Source of the DNA: Neotamlana sedimentorum
GTDB taxonomy: Bacteria > Bacteroidota > Bacteroidia > Flavobacteriales > Flavobacteriaceae
NCBI RefSeq assembly: GCF_000943565.1
Contig: NZ_JTDW01000002.1
Location: forward strand, 1 to 64,000
Length of the DNA: 64,000 bases
Direction of reading: 5' to 3'
Each line of letters begins with the position of its first letter. Within the stretch, counting starts at the first letter, position 1. The notes under the pieces were generated by a model. It made no database searches and was not told the origin of the DNA. It was given only the letters and a program-made list of their open reading frames with translations. Shown here piece by piece: positions 7,956 through 16,360 of this stretch. The position numbers were made by a program, and so were the translations under genes.

Positions 7956-8118
7956 TTACTGTCAATGCAATTTATATAATCCATTAAAAGCTAAAACAGA
8001 ACTTAATTCTGAAATTGAAAGTAAAAATTCTGAACTTTCGACCAAAATTACACAATCCACCAATAACCTTAAATTATTGATTATCAATTACAAAATAAAG
8101 TACTAAAAAAAGAATAAC

Positions 8119-8421
8119 TTGATAATAACTGCTGTAATATATATTGTACTTGGAATTTTAATAAAATACAAAAAAATGTATTGGTTAATTGCCGGTTATA
8201 ACACAATGCCAAAAAAAGAAAAACAAAAATATAATATTGAAGGCATCGCAAATGTTTTTGGAAATGTAATGTTTGGAATGGCTTTAATTTTAATTTTGGG
8301 CTACTTAGTAGCTAAATGGACCAGAAATCCCGAAATTGAAAATTATACATTTTGGGTTTCAATTATTATAGGTGTACCTTACTTATTAATTACATCGAAC
8401 TCGAAAAAATATAAAATTTAA
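8119..8421 (+). CDS. DUF3784 family membrane protein
   Basis: 100 residues with three hydrophobic segments (about 2-15, 47-63 and 78-92). The hallmark of DUF3784, YWLIAGYNTMPKKEKQKY, is present. The first usable start is TTG at 8119; the ATG in KKMYWLIAGYN would remove the first helix, so TTG is preferred with moderate confidence. It ends two bases before the SdpI gene, so the two are a pair. Members of both families are small membrane proteins common in Firmicutes and Bacteroidota. The biochemical role is unknown. Confidence 0.75.
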   Translation: MIITAVIYIVLGILIKYKKMYWLIAGYNTMPKKEKQKYNIEGIANVFGNVMFGMALILILGYLVAKWTRNPEIENYTFWVSIIIGVPYLLITSNSKKYKI

Positions 8422-8423
8422 TA

Positions 8424-8783
8424 ATGAATTTATCCTTTCACAATCCCTTGTTTTTTATTCCGTTAGTGTCTGGACTAATTTTTATAAGCACAGGATTTGT
8501 AATGCTAAAATTTCCACCCAAAAAAATTAACGGGCTTTATGGTTACAGAACGTCAAGCTCAATGAAAAACCAAGAAAGATGGGACTTTTCGCAAAAACTC
8601 GCTTCTATTGAAATGATTAAACTTGGAGCTGTTTTAACTTTAACTTCGGTTATCGGGTTAATTTTTAAGACTGATGATAAAATCGGCATGCTTTTAGGGC
8701 TTGCTTTAATGATGCTTATAGTTGTATTTTTAATAATACGCGTTGAAAACGCTATAAAGAAAAAATTCACAAAGCATAAATAA
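8424..8783 (+). CDS. SdpI family membrane protein
   Basis: 119 residues with hydrophobic segments near 8-28, 66-84 and 92-108. The cytoplasmic motif KINGLYGYRTSSSMKNQERW is diagnostic for the SdpI/YhfL group. In Bacillus SdpI confers immunity to the SdpC toxin and signals to a repressor. This is a short single-domain version, so an immunity role is only a possibility. No toxin gene is adjacent. It follows DUF3784 by two bases. Confidence 0.82.
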   Translation: MNLSFHNPLFFIPLVSGLIFISTGFVMLKFPPKKINGLYGYRTSSSMKNQERWDFSQKLASIEMIKLGAVLTLTSVIGLIFKTDDKIGMLLGLALMMLIVVFLIIRVENAIKKKFTKHK

Positions 8784-9045
8784 CAAAAGAGAAACTTTTA
8801 ATGCTATTTCAGATTATTCGTTTGGTGGTATGTACTTTGAAATAAATATGTGTTGGAGCTACGATCATTAAAATCAATGACATCAACTTTTTACAACTAA
8901 TTCTTCAATATTTTTTCTCCAGTCTATCAGCAATTTACTTACACTCTTCAAAAAATTTATGTTTCGTTAGGTCAATAAACTTTTCTTACGGCTAAAAATA
9001 ACGTGTTTGTCCAATTATTTTTTTCAGTTTTACTTATGATTTTTA

Positions 9046-9072
9046 ATTCGGTTTTTATTTGCTAAATTAGGT
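9046..9072 (+). repeat. Dispersed repeat, partial copy 3
   Basis: ATTCGGTTTTTATTTGCTAA followed by ATTAGGT repeats the 5' half of copies 1 and 2. The sequence then diverges and no hairpin forms. It is 75 bp upstream of the MepB gene, in a gap (8784-9146) with no other feature apart from a short antisense coding-like fragment described among the rejected items. Confidence 0.6.
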
Positions 9073-9146
9073 ACCGAAACTACTTGCAAAAGCGACTAAA
9101 ATACGACAATATTCTACCCATTAAAAAAGCCATATTTAAACGTAAA

Positions 9147-9641
9147 ATGGACAAAAACCTGAAACAAATTAAAACCGAAATTTACGATGCATGTGCACTA
9201 AACATTTCGAACTTTAAAACAGAAACAGAAGGTAAAGCTTATCACGCATGTCGGTTTGAACTTAACGGACTTCAAATTTTAAGTAGAACTGCTAAAATAA
9301 CACCTAATAAAGTCGGGCAATTTGTAACCTTCTGGAAAAGAAACAAAAACGGCATTATTGAGCCTTTTCATGCTAACGATAATATTGACTTTTACATTGT
9401 AAATGTAAGCGCTAACAGTAGTTTTGGGCAGTTTGTTTTTCCTAAGTCTGTGCTCATTAATAAAGGTATTATCTCAACCCAAAACAAAGAAGGTAAACGA
9501 GGATTTCGCGTTTATCCAACTTGGGATGTCCCAAAAAGCAAACAAGCCGAACGCACACAAAAATGGCAATCGAACTATTTTTTCGAAATAAATAACACAA
9601 CCAATCTTAAACAGGTGGTTGAGTTATACCGACATAAATAA
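9147..9641 (+). CDS. MepB family protein
   Basis: About 164 residues from the ATG at 9147. An upstream in-frame TTG at 9084 would begin within the tail of repeat copy 3 and add a basic stretch with no counterpart in the family. The body matches MepB: GKAYHACRFELNG, VGQFVTFWKRNKNG, FVFPKSVLINKGI and GKRGFRVYPTWD. MepB lies with the MATE efflux pump MepA in Staphylococcus but its function is not established. The protein is soluble, with no signal peptide. It is followed 50 bp later by an HD-domain gene. Confidence 0.85.
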   Translation: MDKNLKQIKTEIYDACALNISNFKTETEGKAYHACRFELNGLQILSRTAKITPNKVGQFVTFWKRNKNGIIEPFHANDNIDFYIVNVSANSSFGQFVFPKSVLINKGIISTQNKEGKRGFRVYPTWDVPKSKQAERTQKWQSNYFFEINNTTNLKQVVELYRHK

Positions 9642-9691
9642 AAACAAACATTTATCTGCAATTATAATTAACCACAAATAAGTCTAAAAAC

Positions 9692-10204
9692 ATGGTGAGC
9701 ATTTTAGATAAAACCAAAGACTACGCGATTAAAAAACATAAGAGTGTAAACCAAAAATATGACAATCATGATTATGATTACCACTTGAATATGGTGTTCG
9801 AAACAGCTCAAAAATTTATCGAGTCTGTTGAAACAAACGAGCGCGAAAACGTGTTGGCAGCGTGTTGGGTGCATGATATAATTGAAGACACAAGAGAAAC
9901 ATACAACGGTGTAAAAAAGGTAACAAACCAAACAATTTCGGATCTTGCTTATGCCTTAACAAACGAAAAAGGCCGTACCAGAGCAGAAAGAGCAAACGAC
10001 AAATATTATAAAGGCATTAGAGAAACTAAAAATGCTTCGTTTATAAAGTTTTGCGACAGAATTGCGAATGTAACTTATTCTAAAAACTATGGCTCTAGTA
10101 TGTTCGAACAATATAAAAAAGAACATGAAACTTTTGTGTCTAAAATATTTGTTTCAGGCTGCGAAGAAGTTTCAGAACACCTCAACACCATATTGAAAAA
10201 TTAG
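9692..10204 (+). CDS. HD-domain phosphohydrolase
   Basis: 170 residues with the metal-binding HD signature WVHDIIEDT, a preceding His in the Y.YHLNMV segment, and a downstream KFCDRIANV that supplies the last acidic ligand. The arrangement matches the small HD proteins related to the hydrolase half of RelA/SpoT, but no synthetase or regulatory domain is present, so this could be a small alarmone hydrolase or another nucleotidase. It is soluble. Its stop is 67 bp before a Crp/Fnr gene. Confidence 0.82.
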   Translation: MVSILDKTKDYAIKKHKSVNQKYDNHDYDYHLNMVFETAQKFIESVETNERENVLAACWVHDIIEDTRETYNGVKKVTNQTISDLAYALTNEKGRTRAERANDKYYKGIRETKNASFIKFCDRIANVTYSKNYGSSMFEQYKKEHETFVSKIFVSGCEEVSEHLNTILKN

Positions 10205-10271
10205 ATACAGCCCAAAACTCTTAAAACAAAACCAAAATCACTTATTTTGATCGCTTAAAACTCAAGCAAAA

Positions 10272-10838
10272 ATGGAGGAACTTAAAAAATTCATTTTTAA
10301 AATTTACCCAATGAATAATTCAGATTGGGATTTCTTTTCTTCAAAATTGCAGCAAGTAACCTTAAAAAAGCACACTAATCTTATAAAAATAGGAGAAACA
10401 GAAAACTATTTATCTTTTATTTCTGAAGGCATCATCCGGTTTTATATTCCATTTGAAGAACACGATTTAACATTTGGCTTTCTGTTTAAAAACGAATTTG
10501 TTACCGCTTACGATTCGTTTATTTCCCAAAACCCATCGCAATATCAAATTGAAACATTAACCACTACAACATTGTGGCGCATATCGTTTACAGACCTACA
10601 AGAAGTTTACAATAAAACCGAAAGCGGCAATTATATTGGGAGAATAATGGCCGAAAATATGTTTTTAATAAAATCTAAAAGAGAGATTTCTTTATTAAAC
10701 CAATCGGCCGAAGAACGCTACTTAAACTTGTTTGAAGAACGACCAAAATTATTAAAACAAATTCCTTTAAAATATATAGCCTCCTACATTGGTGTTACGC
10801 CTCAAGCCTTGAGCAGAATTCGAAAGCGAATTACTTAA
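10272..10838 (+). CDS. Crp/Fnr family transcriptional regulator
   Basis: 188 residues: cyclic-nucleotide-binding-like barrel (about 10-115, with NYLSFISEGIIRFYIP), dimer helix, and a C-terminal winged helix ending KYIASYIGVTPQALSRIRKR. The recognition helix is nearly the same as in the regulator at 2178, so the two are paralogues. No Fe-S cysteines and no clear cAMP pocket. The DoxX-like gene begins 64 bp downstream and is a likely target or operon partner. Confidence 0.88.
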   Translation: MEELKKFIFKIYPMNNSDWDFFSSKLQQVTLKKHTNLIKIGETENYLSFISEGIIRFYIPFEEHDLTFGFLFKNEFVTAYDSFISQNPSQYQIETLTTTTLWRISFTDLQEVYNKTESGNYIGRIMAENMFLIKSKREISLLNQSAEERYLNLFEERPKLLKQIPLKYIASYIGVTPQALSRIRKRIT

Positions 10839-10902
10839 CCCAGGTTCATTGTTTTCTCTAAACGCATTTTTAACCTTTGCAAACAAATTAAAAGAAGACC
10901 AC

Positions 10903-11358
10903 ATGAAACCGTTAATTATACTTTTAACAAGCTTTGTAATTGCAATTTTCGCAATAAAAATAATTAATAAAGCATATCATTTTGCCTTGGCGGCAAGAAT
11001 AGCTATGTCTGTAATGTTATGCTTTACAGCTATTGGGCATTTCGTGTTTACCAAAGGCATGTCGATGATGATTCCACCATTTATACCTTTCAAAACAAAC
11101 TTGGTTTATCTCACAGGAATTTTCGAAATTTTATTAGCCATTGGTTTATTGATACCAAAATTAAAAGTGGTTAGCGCATGGGCATTAATTATTTTCCTGG
11201 TATTAATGTTACCAGCAAATATTTATGCTTGTTTGCATAACATCGATTTTCAAAAAGGCACTTTTAACGGCAAAGGGCTTTCTTATTTATGGTTTAGAAT
11301 TCCGTTACAATTTCTGTTTATTGCTTGGACATATTTAAGTTCAATCAGAATTATTTAA
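10903..11358 (+). CDS. DoxX-like membrane protein
   Basis: About 151 residues from the ATG at 10903. An earlier in-frame ATG at 10849 would put a polar segment before the first helix. Four hydrophobic helices and the stretch FTAIGHFVFTKGM, followed by YLTGIFEILLAIGLLIPK, match the DoxX/DUF4260-like membrane family. Members occur near thiosulfate or quinone oxidation genes, but many are of unknown role. A terminator hairpin follows at 11385. Confidence 0.78.
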   Translation: MKPLIILLTSFVIAIFAIKIINKAYHFALAARIAMSVMLCFTAIGHFVFTKGMSMMIPPFIPFKTNLVYLTGIFEILLAIGLLIPKLKVVSAWALIIFLVLMLPANIYACLHNIDFQKGTFNGKGLSYLWFRIPLQFLFIAWTYLSSIRII

Positions 11359-11384
11359 TAAAAACCCCCACTCAAAAATCGTTT

Positions 11385-11422
11385 AATCCATAGTTGAAGT
11401 ATCGGTTCATCTATGGATTTTT
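11385..11422 (+). terminator. Hairpin terminator after DoxX-like gene
   Basis: AATCCATAG (11385-11393) pairs with CTATGGATT (11411-11419), with a short T-run following. It lies 27 bp after the DoxX-like stop codon. The loop is 17 nt. Confidence 0.55.
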
Positions 11423-11556
11423 AGTATATTTAAAAAACAAAGGAAGGTAAAGTCAATACCATTTCTAAACGAAACCAACTCAGGCTATAATCGGGCTCTT
11501 TTTCGAAATCATTTTTTCGCTAATCCTTTAAAACCTAAAGACAAAAAATCTATAAA

Positions 11557-12741
11557 ATGAAAAACATCATAATTGCAACAATAAGCTTGGTAATATTGAT
11601 TTCTTGTAAATCAAATCAAGAAAAAAATAAGCCACAAGAACCCAATGGACCTAAACCATCTTCGTCGCAATTAATATTAGAAATGGATAGTAATAACGAC
11701 GGAAAAATATCTAAAACTGAAGCCAAAGGTCCTCTCTCAAACGACTTTAAAAATATAGATAGTAACAACGACGGTGTTTTAACTTTAGAAGAACTTAACC
11801 ATGCCGAAAAAAATCACAATCATAAACCACCACAACAAGAAAACACCTCTAAAAATTTATCGAACGACATTGATCGTTCTGTAAAAGTACTTCCTGTAAA
11901 TAAAGATTACTTTATAGCTGAAAACATTATTGATGGTATTCAAACTAAAATGATAGAATTAAACGGAGTAGAAACACTTTGCTATGTTATAAAAACCCAT
12001 TCGCAAGCCACAGAACACCCTATGGGACCTTGGTGCCCGCAACATATAGATGATGGTATAGAAAAAGCAGGAATTTGGTTTAAAGATGATAAAGTTTATG
12101 ATGTTTCGGGACATTTTATTGCAAACCTAGACGAATTTTATAGTGACAACCAATGGAAATTATATCGTGAAGATGGAACCATAAACGTTACCAATACCGA
12201 AGAAGGTTGTTTAGCAGCAGCAAAACCCGATGTAGAAGAAAAGTATAATAATTATTGCGTGGAATGCTTACCCGAATATTTTAAAGATCAAGTAACCACT
12301 TTTGTAATTCCGGCGACTCCAAAATACTTAAAAACCACTCAAAGTTTTGGAAGAGGCGGTATAGGCATTGCTTTTAACGGTGTAAATTACGACCCGCCGG
12401 CACCAACTCACGCCATATTAGCAGCTCACACCATCGCTCCTCTAGATGATCATGGCGGGCACGTAAATCCGCATGGAGGTTATCACTATCACGCCGCTAC
12501 TGGATCGACTAAAGAAATTGCTCAAAACGATACGCACGCGCCACTTATTGGTTATGCCATCGATGGCTTTGGTATATTCGGGCTTTTGGATAAAAATGGA
12601 AACAAACCTACCGATTTAGATGAATGTGGTGGGCATTTCGACAATATACTAGGCTATCATTATCACGCGGGAGAACCTGGTGAAAACCAAGTTTTAAAAT
12701 GTTTACATGGTTTACCGGGTTACACCGAAGTAAAAGAGTAA
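11557..12741 (+). CDS. YHYH-domain lipoprotein with EF-hand pair
   Basis: 394 residues. The signal peptide ends in a lipobox (LISC), so it is a lipoprotein. Residues about 42-80 hold two calcium-binding EF-hand loops (DSNNDGKIS and DSNNDGVLT). The C-terminal two-thirds is a YHYH domain, named for the repeated motif seen here as GGYHYHAATG and GYHYHAGEPG, with additional HxxxH residues likely to bind metal. Cysteines in WCPQH, EGCLAA and YCVECLPEY may form disulfides. The domain is found in exported proteins of marine bacteria and eukaryotes, and its activity is unknown. A membrane-protein gene starts nine bases later. Confidence 0.85.
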   Translation: MKNIIIATISLVILISCKSNQEKNKPQEPNGPKPSSSQLILEMDSNNDGKISKTEAKGPLSNDFKNIDSNNDGVLTLEELNHAEKNHNHKPPQQENTSKNLSNDIDRSVKVLPVNKDYFIAENIIDGIQTKMIELNGVETLCYVIKTHSQATEHPMGPWCPQHIDDGIEKAGIWFKDDKVYDVSGHFIANLDEFYSDNQWKLYREDGTINVTNTEEGCLAAAKPDVEEKYNNYCVECLPEYFKDQVTTFVIPATPKYLKTTQSFGRGGIGIAFNGVNYDPPAPTHAILAAHTIAPLDDHGGHVNPHGGYHYHAATGSTKEIAQNDTHAPLIGYAIDGFGIFGLLDKNGNKPTDLDECGGHFDNILGYHYHAGEPGENQVLKCLHGLPGYTEVKE

Positions 12742-12750
12742 AAAAATATT

Positions 12751-13176
12751 TTGAACAGACTAATTGAAAAACCACATCTGGCTTTCTTATATGCTATTCC
12801 AGTAATTATGCTTATTGGCATTTTAAGTAATGGCTCTGCTGATTTTAATATTCACGCCACATATTTCATAATAGATCATTTGTATTTAGCTATCGCAATT
12901 TCAATGGTTTTTGTAATTATAGGAGCAGGTTATTGGCTTATGCAAAAATTTAAATTATCGAAATGGTTAAACAGAATTCACATGATACTAACTTTTGGCG
13001 GCATTTGCACAGCGTGGATTTTAACGAAACTACATAATGTCATAAATACCGAACATAGCTTTAACGACAACACAACCACAATTGTGCTGCTTGTTGTTTT
13101 ACTAACCCTCGCCGGACAATTAATTTTCCCGATTAATATTATTTACGGATTTATAAATAAGAAAAAGAAAGGTTAA
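12751..13176 (+). CDS. Four-helix membrane protein resembling part of heme-copper oxidase subunit I
   Basis: 141 residues, start TTG at 12751 (no ATG near the N terminus). Hydrophobic helices near 10-26, 42-62, 75-93 and 105-130. The segment FNIHATYFIIDHLYLAIA resembles the DTYYVVAHFHY stretch of cytochrome oxidase subunit I, which carries heme and copper ligands, but here the ligands are largely replaced and the protein is far too short for an oxidase. It follows the YHYH gene directly. The role is unknown; a degenerate or repurposed oxidase fragment is one possibility. Confidence 0.6.
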   Translation: MNRLIEKPHLAFLYAIPVIMLIGILSNGSADFNIHATYFIIDHLYLAIAISMVFVIIGAGYWLMQKFKLSKWLNRIHMILTFGGICTAWILTKLHNVINTEHSFNDNTTTIVLLVVLLTLAGQLIFPINIIYGFINKKKKG

Positions 13177-13341
13177 TACAGTTTATAAAACAATTCAGAT
13201 TTACCATTTAGTTACGACTTGATACTACACGCTTAAAACACAGTTATTTCGTACTTTTTATTATATTTACTAGAGTATAATATTCTATTTTCACTCATAA
13301 CCATAAGCTTGAATACGTTTTAATTACAGAACTTAAAACAA

Positions 13342-13695
13342 ATGAAATATATAATTTTACTAATACTTTCGTTTACGTTTTTAAATTTAACGGCTCAAAA
13401 TTTTGATGTTCCACCAAACTTTACACCCGGAAAATGCTACGCAAAATGCTTTCATTATGAAAAGAAATTGGAATGGAAAGAAGTAAACTGTGAAGATTTT
13501 GAAAATAAAATACTAACCAAAAAAGATCTTTTAGCCCAGGAACAACAAAAGCTAAAAATGGAAAAATATCAAGAAAAATTAATTACACTTCGTTACAATG
13601 TCGACATTACAGGAATTCCAGACAATAAAACAATAATTGCACACCATAAATATTTAAAAGTAAAAGAGAAGAAAACTAAACGGAAAAACAGCTAA
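13342..13695 (+). CDS. Secreted protein with GKCYAKC motif
   Basis: 117 residues. A cleaved signal peptide ends at TAQN. The mature N terminus carries PGKCYAKC, a motif I associate with envelope proteins of Bacteroidota that also bear OmpA or peptidoglycan-binding domains. No such domain is present here; the C-terminal half is charged and helical and ends in a Lys-rich tail. A further cysteine pair may form a disulfide. Function unknown. Confidence 0.65.
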   Translation: MKYIILLILSFTFLNLTAQNFDVPPNFTPGKCYAKCFHYEKKLEWKEVNCEDFENKILTKKDLLAQEQQKLKMEKYQEKLITLRYNVDITGIPDNKTIIAHHKYLKVKEKKTKRKNS

Positions 13696-13799
13696 AAATG
13701 ACACAGTATAATTTTTTAAATAATTATGCCAACCAAGATCTTAATCCTTCATAAATAAATTTAAACTACCAAACTAGACCTAAGTAAAACTTAACCTAT

Positions 13800-14147
13800 A
13801 TGCAAAAAACCTGTTTAGAATGCAACGAAAAGCTCATTGGTCGAAGCGATAAAAAATTTTGTAGTGACTACTGTCGTAACGCATACAATAACAATATAAA
13901 TAAAGACAGTAAAAATTTAATTAGAAACATTAACAACCGCTTACGCAAAAATTGGCGCATTTTAGAAACAGCAAACACCTCCGGAAAAACCAAAACTACA
14001 AGAAAAAAACTTACCCAAGAAGGTTTCGATTTTAACTATTTTACCAGTATTTACACCACTAAAGAAGGTAGCATTTATTATTTTGTTTACGACCAAGGTT
14101 ATTTAGAACTAGAAAATGAGTACTTTTTGCTAGTTAAACGCGAATAA
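13800..14147 (+). CDS. Small zinc-ribbon protein
   Basis: 115 residues. The N-terminal zinc ribbon is CLEC (4-7) and CSDYC, in the order C-x2-C ... C-x3-C, within KLIGRSDKKFCSDYCRNAYN. This resembles zinc ribbons of recombinase-like and DUF2116-type proteins. The remaining residues form a basic helix (RNINNRLRKNWRIL) and a compact region ending YDQGYLELENEYFLLV. The Zn ribbon and basic helix suggest nucleic-acid binding. It stands 27 bp before the GIDE-like membrane protein. Confidence 0.7.
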   Translation: MQKTCLECNEKLIGRSDKKFCSDYCRNAYNNNINKDSKNLIRNINNRLRKNWRILETANTSGKTKTTRKKLTQEGFDFNYFTSIYTTKEGSIYYFVYDQGYLELENEYFLLVKRE

Positions 14148-14173
14148 GTAAACGTGACATATAAACCTAAAAC

Positions 14174-14842
14174 ATGGCTCAAATTACAATCATTATCATT
14201 TTTTTTATTATCACCGCTGCAATAATAATAGCAACTACTTATTTTAATTCAAAAAACACGGTATTACGACAATTAAAAACATATACGCCAAAATCGTCAA
14301 CACAATTTAAAACTAACCAACCAACAAAAATATCGGGAACTGTTTTAGAAGTTAGCGAACCTTTTATAGCACCATATACAAAACGACCTTGTATTGCTTA
14401 CATTTTTGAAGTTAAAGAACGTGTTAGTAATGGCAAACACACTCGATGGAAAACCCTAATAAAAAAAGAAGATATTCAAGATTTTTTTATAGAAACTAAA
14501 GGCGATCAAGTTATGATAAAGCCTACAAAGAACAATTACTTGCTGTATATGGAGCAAGACCATAAATTACAATCGGGCTTTTTTAATAAACCTAACGAAA
14601 ATTTTGCTGCAGTTTTAAAAACATTAGGTGTAGAAAACAAAAATTGGTTTGGCATTAACAAGAGTTTAAAATATACAGAACGTATCATTGAAATAGGAGA
14701 AACCATAACTGTTGGTGGCATCTCGAAATTAAAATCGTTAAGCGAACCTATTGAAGGTTACAATTATTCGAAAATTGCAACATTAGAAAGTAGCGAAACA
14801 CACAAACTAATTATTACAGACTCTCCAAAAGCAAAAGCATAA
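14174..14842 (+). CDS. Membrane-anchored GIDE-domain-like protein
   Basis: 222 residues. An N-terminal membrane anchor at about 4-22 is followed by SGTVLEVSEPFIAPYTKRPC, then a region of beta strands (YIFEVKERV..., DFFIETKGDQVMI). This order matches the BAM/GIDE domain of mitochondrial E3 ligase MUL1 and its bacterial relatives. No RING domain is present, so it is not itself an E3. Bacterial GIDE proteins are of unknown function and probably face the periplasm or cytosol at the membrane. It is the last + strand gene of the accessory region, with a bidirectional terminator directly after it. Confidence 0.6.
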   Translation: MAQITIIIIFFIITAAIIIATTYFNSKNTVLRQLKTYTPKSSTQFKTNQPTKISGTVLEVSEPFIAPYTKRPCIAYIFEVKERVSNGKHTRWKTLIKKEDIQDFFIETKGDQVMIKPTKNNYLLYMEQDHKLQSGFFNKPNENFAAVLKTLGVENKNWFGINKSLKYTERIIEIGETITVGGISKLKSLSEPIEGYNYSKIATLESSETHKLIITDSPKAKA

Positions 14843-14887
14843 AAAAAGTTGAATTAAAAGTTTATAAGGCTTTCAATTCAACTTTTT
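14843..14887. terminator. Bidirectional terminator between convergent genes
   Basis: AAAAAGTTGAATT (14843-14855) and AATTCAACTTTTT (14875-14887) form a perfect 13-bp stem with A-tract and T-tract at the ends. It serves the GIDE-like gene on + and the CBS gene on -. Confidence 0.88.
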
Positions 14888-14906
14888 ACAATGTTTTAAA
14901 ACTAGT

Positions 14907-15374
14907 TTACTTCCAGTTTTGTCCTTTTAATTGCATAGCGGCTTTTAACACATCTTTTTGGCTTATTTGCCCAACAAGCTTACCGTTTTCAACAATTGGA
15001 AAACGACGTCTTTTAGCATCTAAAAAACGTTTAGCCGCATCAAAAATATTCATATTACCATCAATAGTTTCAACATTTTTAGTGATGTGCTTTTCAATAG
15101 TACTATCGTGCATAGGCATATTGTAGTATCGGCTTTCACTAATTTGTTTTATACAATCACCTTCAGAAATGACACCAATCAATTCATTTTTTTCATTTAC
15201 AACAGGACCACCCGAAATTCGGTTTTTTATTAAGGCCTGCATTACACTTTCAATCGTTTGGTTAGGCGAAAAGGTAATTAAATTAGTAGTCATATAATCA
15301 CTCACTTTTAGTGGAGAATCGTCAACAGTTGTTGTTTGCATTCGCCTTGCCCCTTGAAAACTTTTAATTCCCAT
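14907..15374 (-). CDS. CBS-domain protein
   Basis: 155 residues made almost entirely of a CBS pair. The first repeat (about 25-80) has SDYMTTNLITFSPNQTI and GVISEGD; the second (about 95-150) has NVETIDGNMNIFDAAKRF and VGQISQKDVL. Such Bateman modules bind adenosine nucleotides and usually regulate a partner protein, but this one stands alone. It is cytosolic. It is transcribed divergently from the TPR gene. Confidence 0.9.
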   Translation of the reverse strand: MGIKSFQGARRMQTTTVDDSPLKVSDYMTTNLITFSPNQTIESVMQALIKNRISGGPVVNEKNELIGVISEGDCIKQISESRYYNMPMHDSTIEKHITKNVETIDGNMNIFDAAKRFLDAKRRRFPIVENGKLVGQISQKDVLKAAMQLKGQNWK

Positions 15375-15593
15375 AATTTAGTCTTATTTAAATAGTTAGT
15401 AAACTTAAATATATGTATATTTTTTCAAACTTCCTAAATTACAACATTGTAACTCATTAAAAACATGGTATTTATAACTACAAAACATTAATTTCTATAA
15501 AAATATGATAAAGTTAAATACATAATTGTTTTGGTTATTAACCTAAAAAAGAAATAATTACATATCTTTTACTAAAAAAAGCATATATTTTTA

Positions 15594-15601
15594 TAGATTT
15601 G
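15594..15601 (+). promoter_or_regulatory. Bacteroidota -7 element TAGATTTG
   Basis: TAGATTTG matches TAnnTTTG, 26 bp upstream of the TPR gene start. The region between the divergent genes (15375-15627) holds no other gene. Confidence 0.55.
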
Positions 15602-15627
15602 GCGCACAAAAAAATTAAATAAGAACA

Positions 15628-16341
15628 ATGAAAAAATTATTGACCACAGCTTTAGTTGTATTTGCTATTAGTTTACATTCGCAAACTAATACCGATTTAT
15701 TAAAGCACTACGAGGCCTATTACAACCAAATGAAATTACAAGGGGATGTACAAGGTATTATTAATGCCATGACACATTTAAATGTATTACAACCTTCGCA
15801 AGCCAGAAAAGATACTCTTGCTTATATTTATATGAGCGAAAACCAATATAGACAAGCGATTAACACTATAGGTTTTGAAAAAAAATCGTCCGATTCCGAC
15901 ATTGCTTTAGAGGTTAAAGCAGTTTCTCTTAAAGCTTTAAAGCGACCAGAATTGGCAATTGGACATTTTCAAGAAATGTTTAATCGTAAACCAAATCCTT
16001 ATATCGCGTATGATTTAGCCGAGCTTAATATGACTACCCAAAATAATTCTGAAGTTGAAAAACACATAAACTATGGGTTAGCAAATGCAAAAGACGATAT
16101 GAAAAAAGCATATTTTGAAACCCAACAACCTTACGAAGTACCTTTAAAATCGGCTTTTATGTATTTAAACGCTCTAAATACTTTTAATAAAGATCGAAAA
16201 AACAATATTGATGCGGCTGTCGATATTCTGGATGCAGCTTTAAAATCGGCACCAAACTTCAACTTAATTCAGTTAACTAAAACTGAATTATTACGCCAAA
16301 AACAAGCCTTACAAGCTCAAGAAGAACAAACTAAAAATTAA
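15628..16341 (+). CDS. Periplasmic TPR-like protein
   Basis: 237 residues. A signal peptide ends near SLHSQ. The rest is helical with tetratricopeptide spacing, for example RKDTLAYIYMSENQYRQAI and VSLKALKRPELAIGHFQEMF, suggesting four to five repeats for protein binding. No enzymatic domain. It likely acts as a scaffold in the periplasm. A strong terminator follows. Confidence 0.8.
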   Translation: MKKLLTTALVVFAISLHSQTNTDLLKHYEAYYNQMKLQGDVQGIINAMTHLNVLQPSQARKDTLAYIYMSENQYRQAINTIGFEKKSSDSDIALEVKAVSLKALKRPELAIGHFQEMFNRKPNPYIAYDLAELNMTTQNNSEVEKHINYGLANAKDDMKKAYFETQQPYEVPLKSAFMYLNALNTFNKDRKNNIDAAVDILDAALKSAPNFNLIQLTKTELLRQKQALQAQEEQTKN

Positions 16342-16360
16342 TTATAGTGGTAATAAAATA

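Noticed and set aside
8783-9000. Antisense fragment KSVSKLLIDWRKNIEELVVK in the gap before the MepB gene
   Set aside because: Only about 24 codons between stops with no start codon in good context; at most a remnant.
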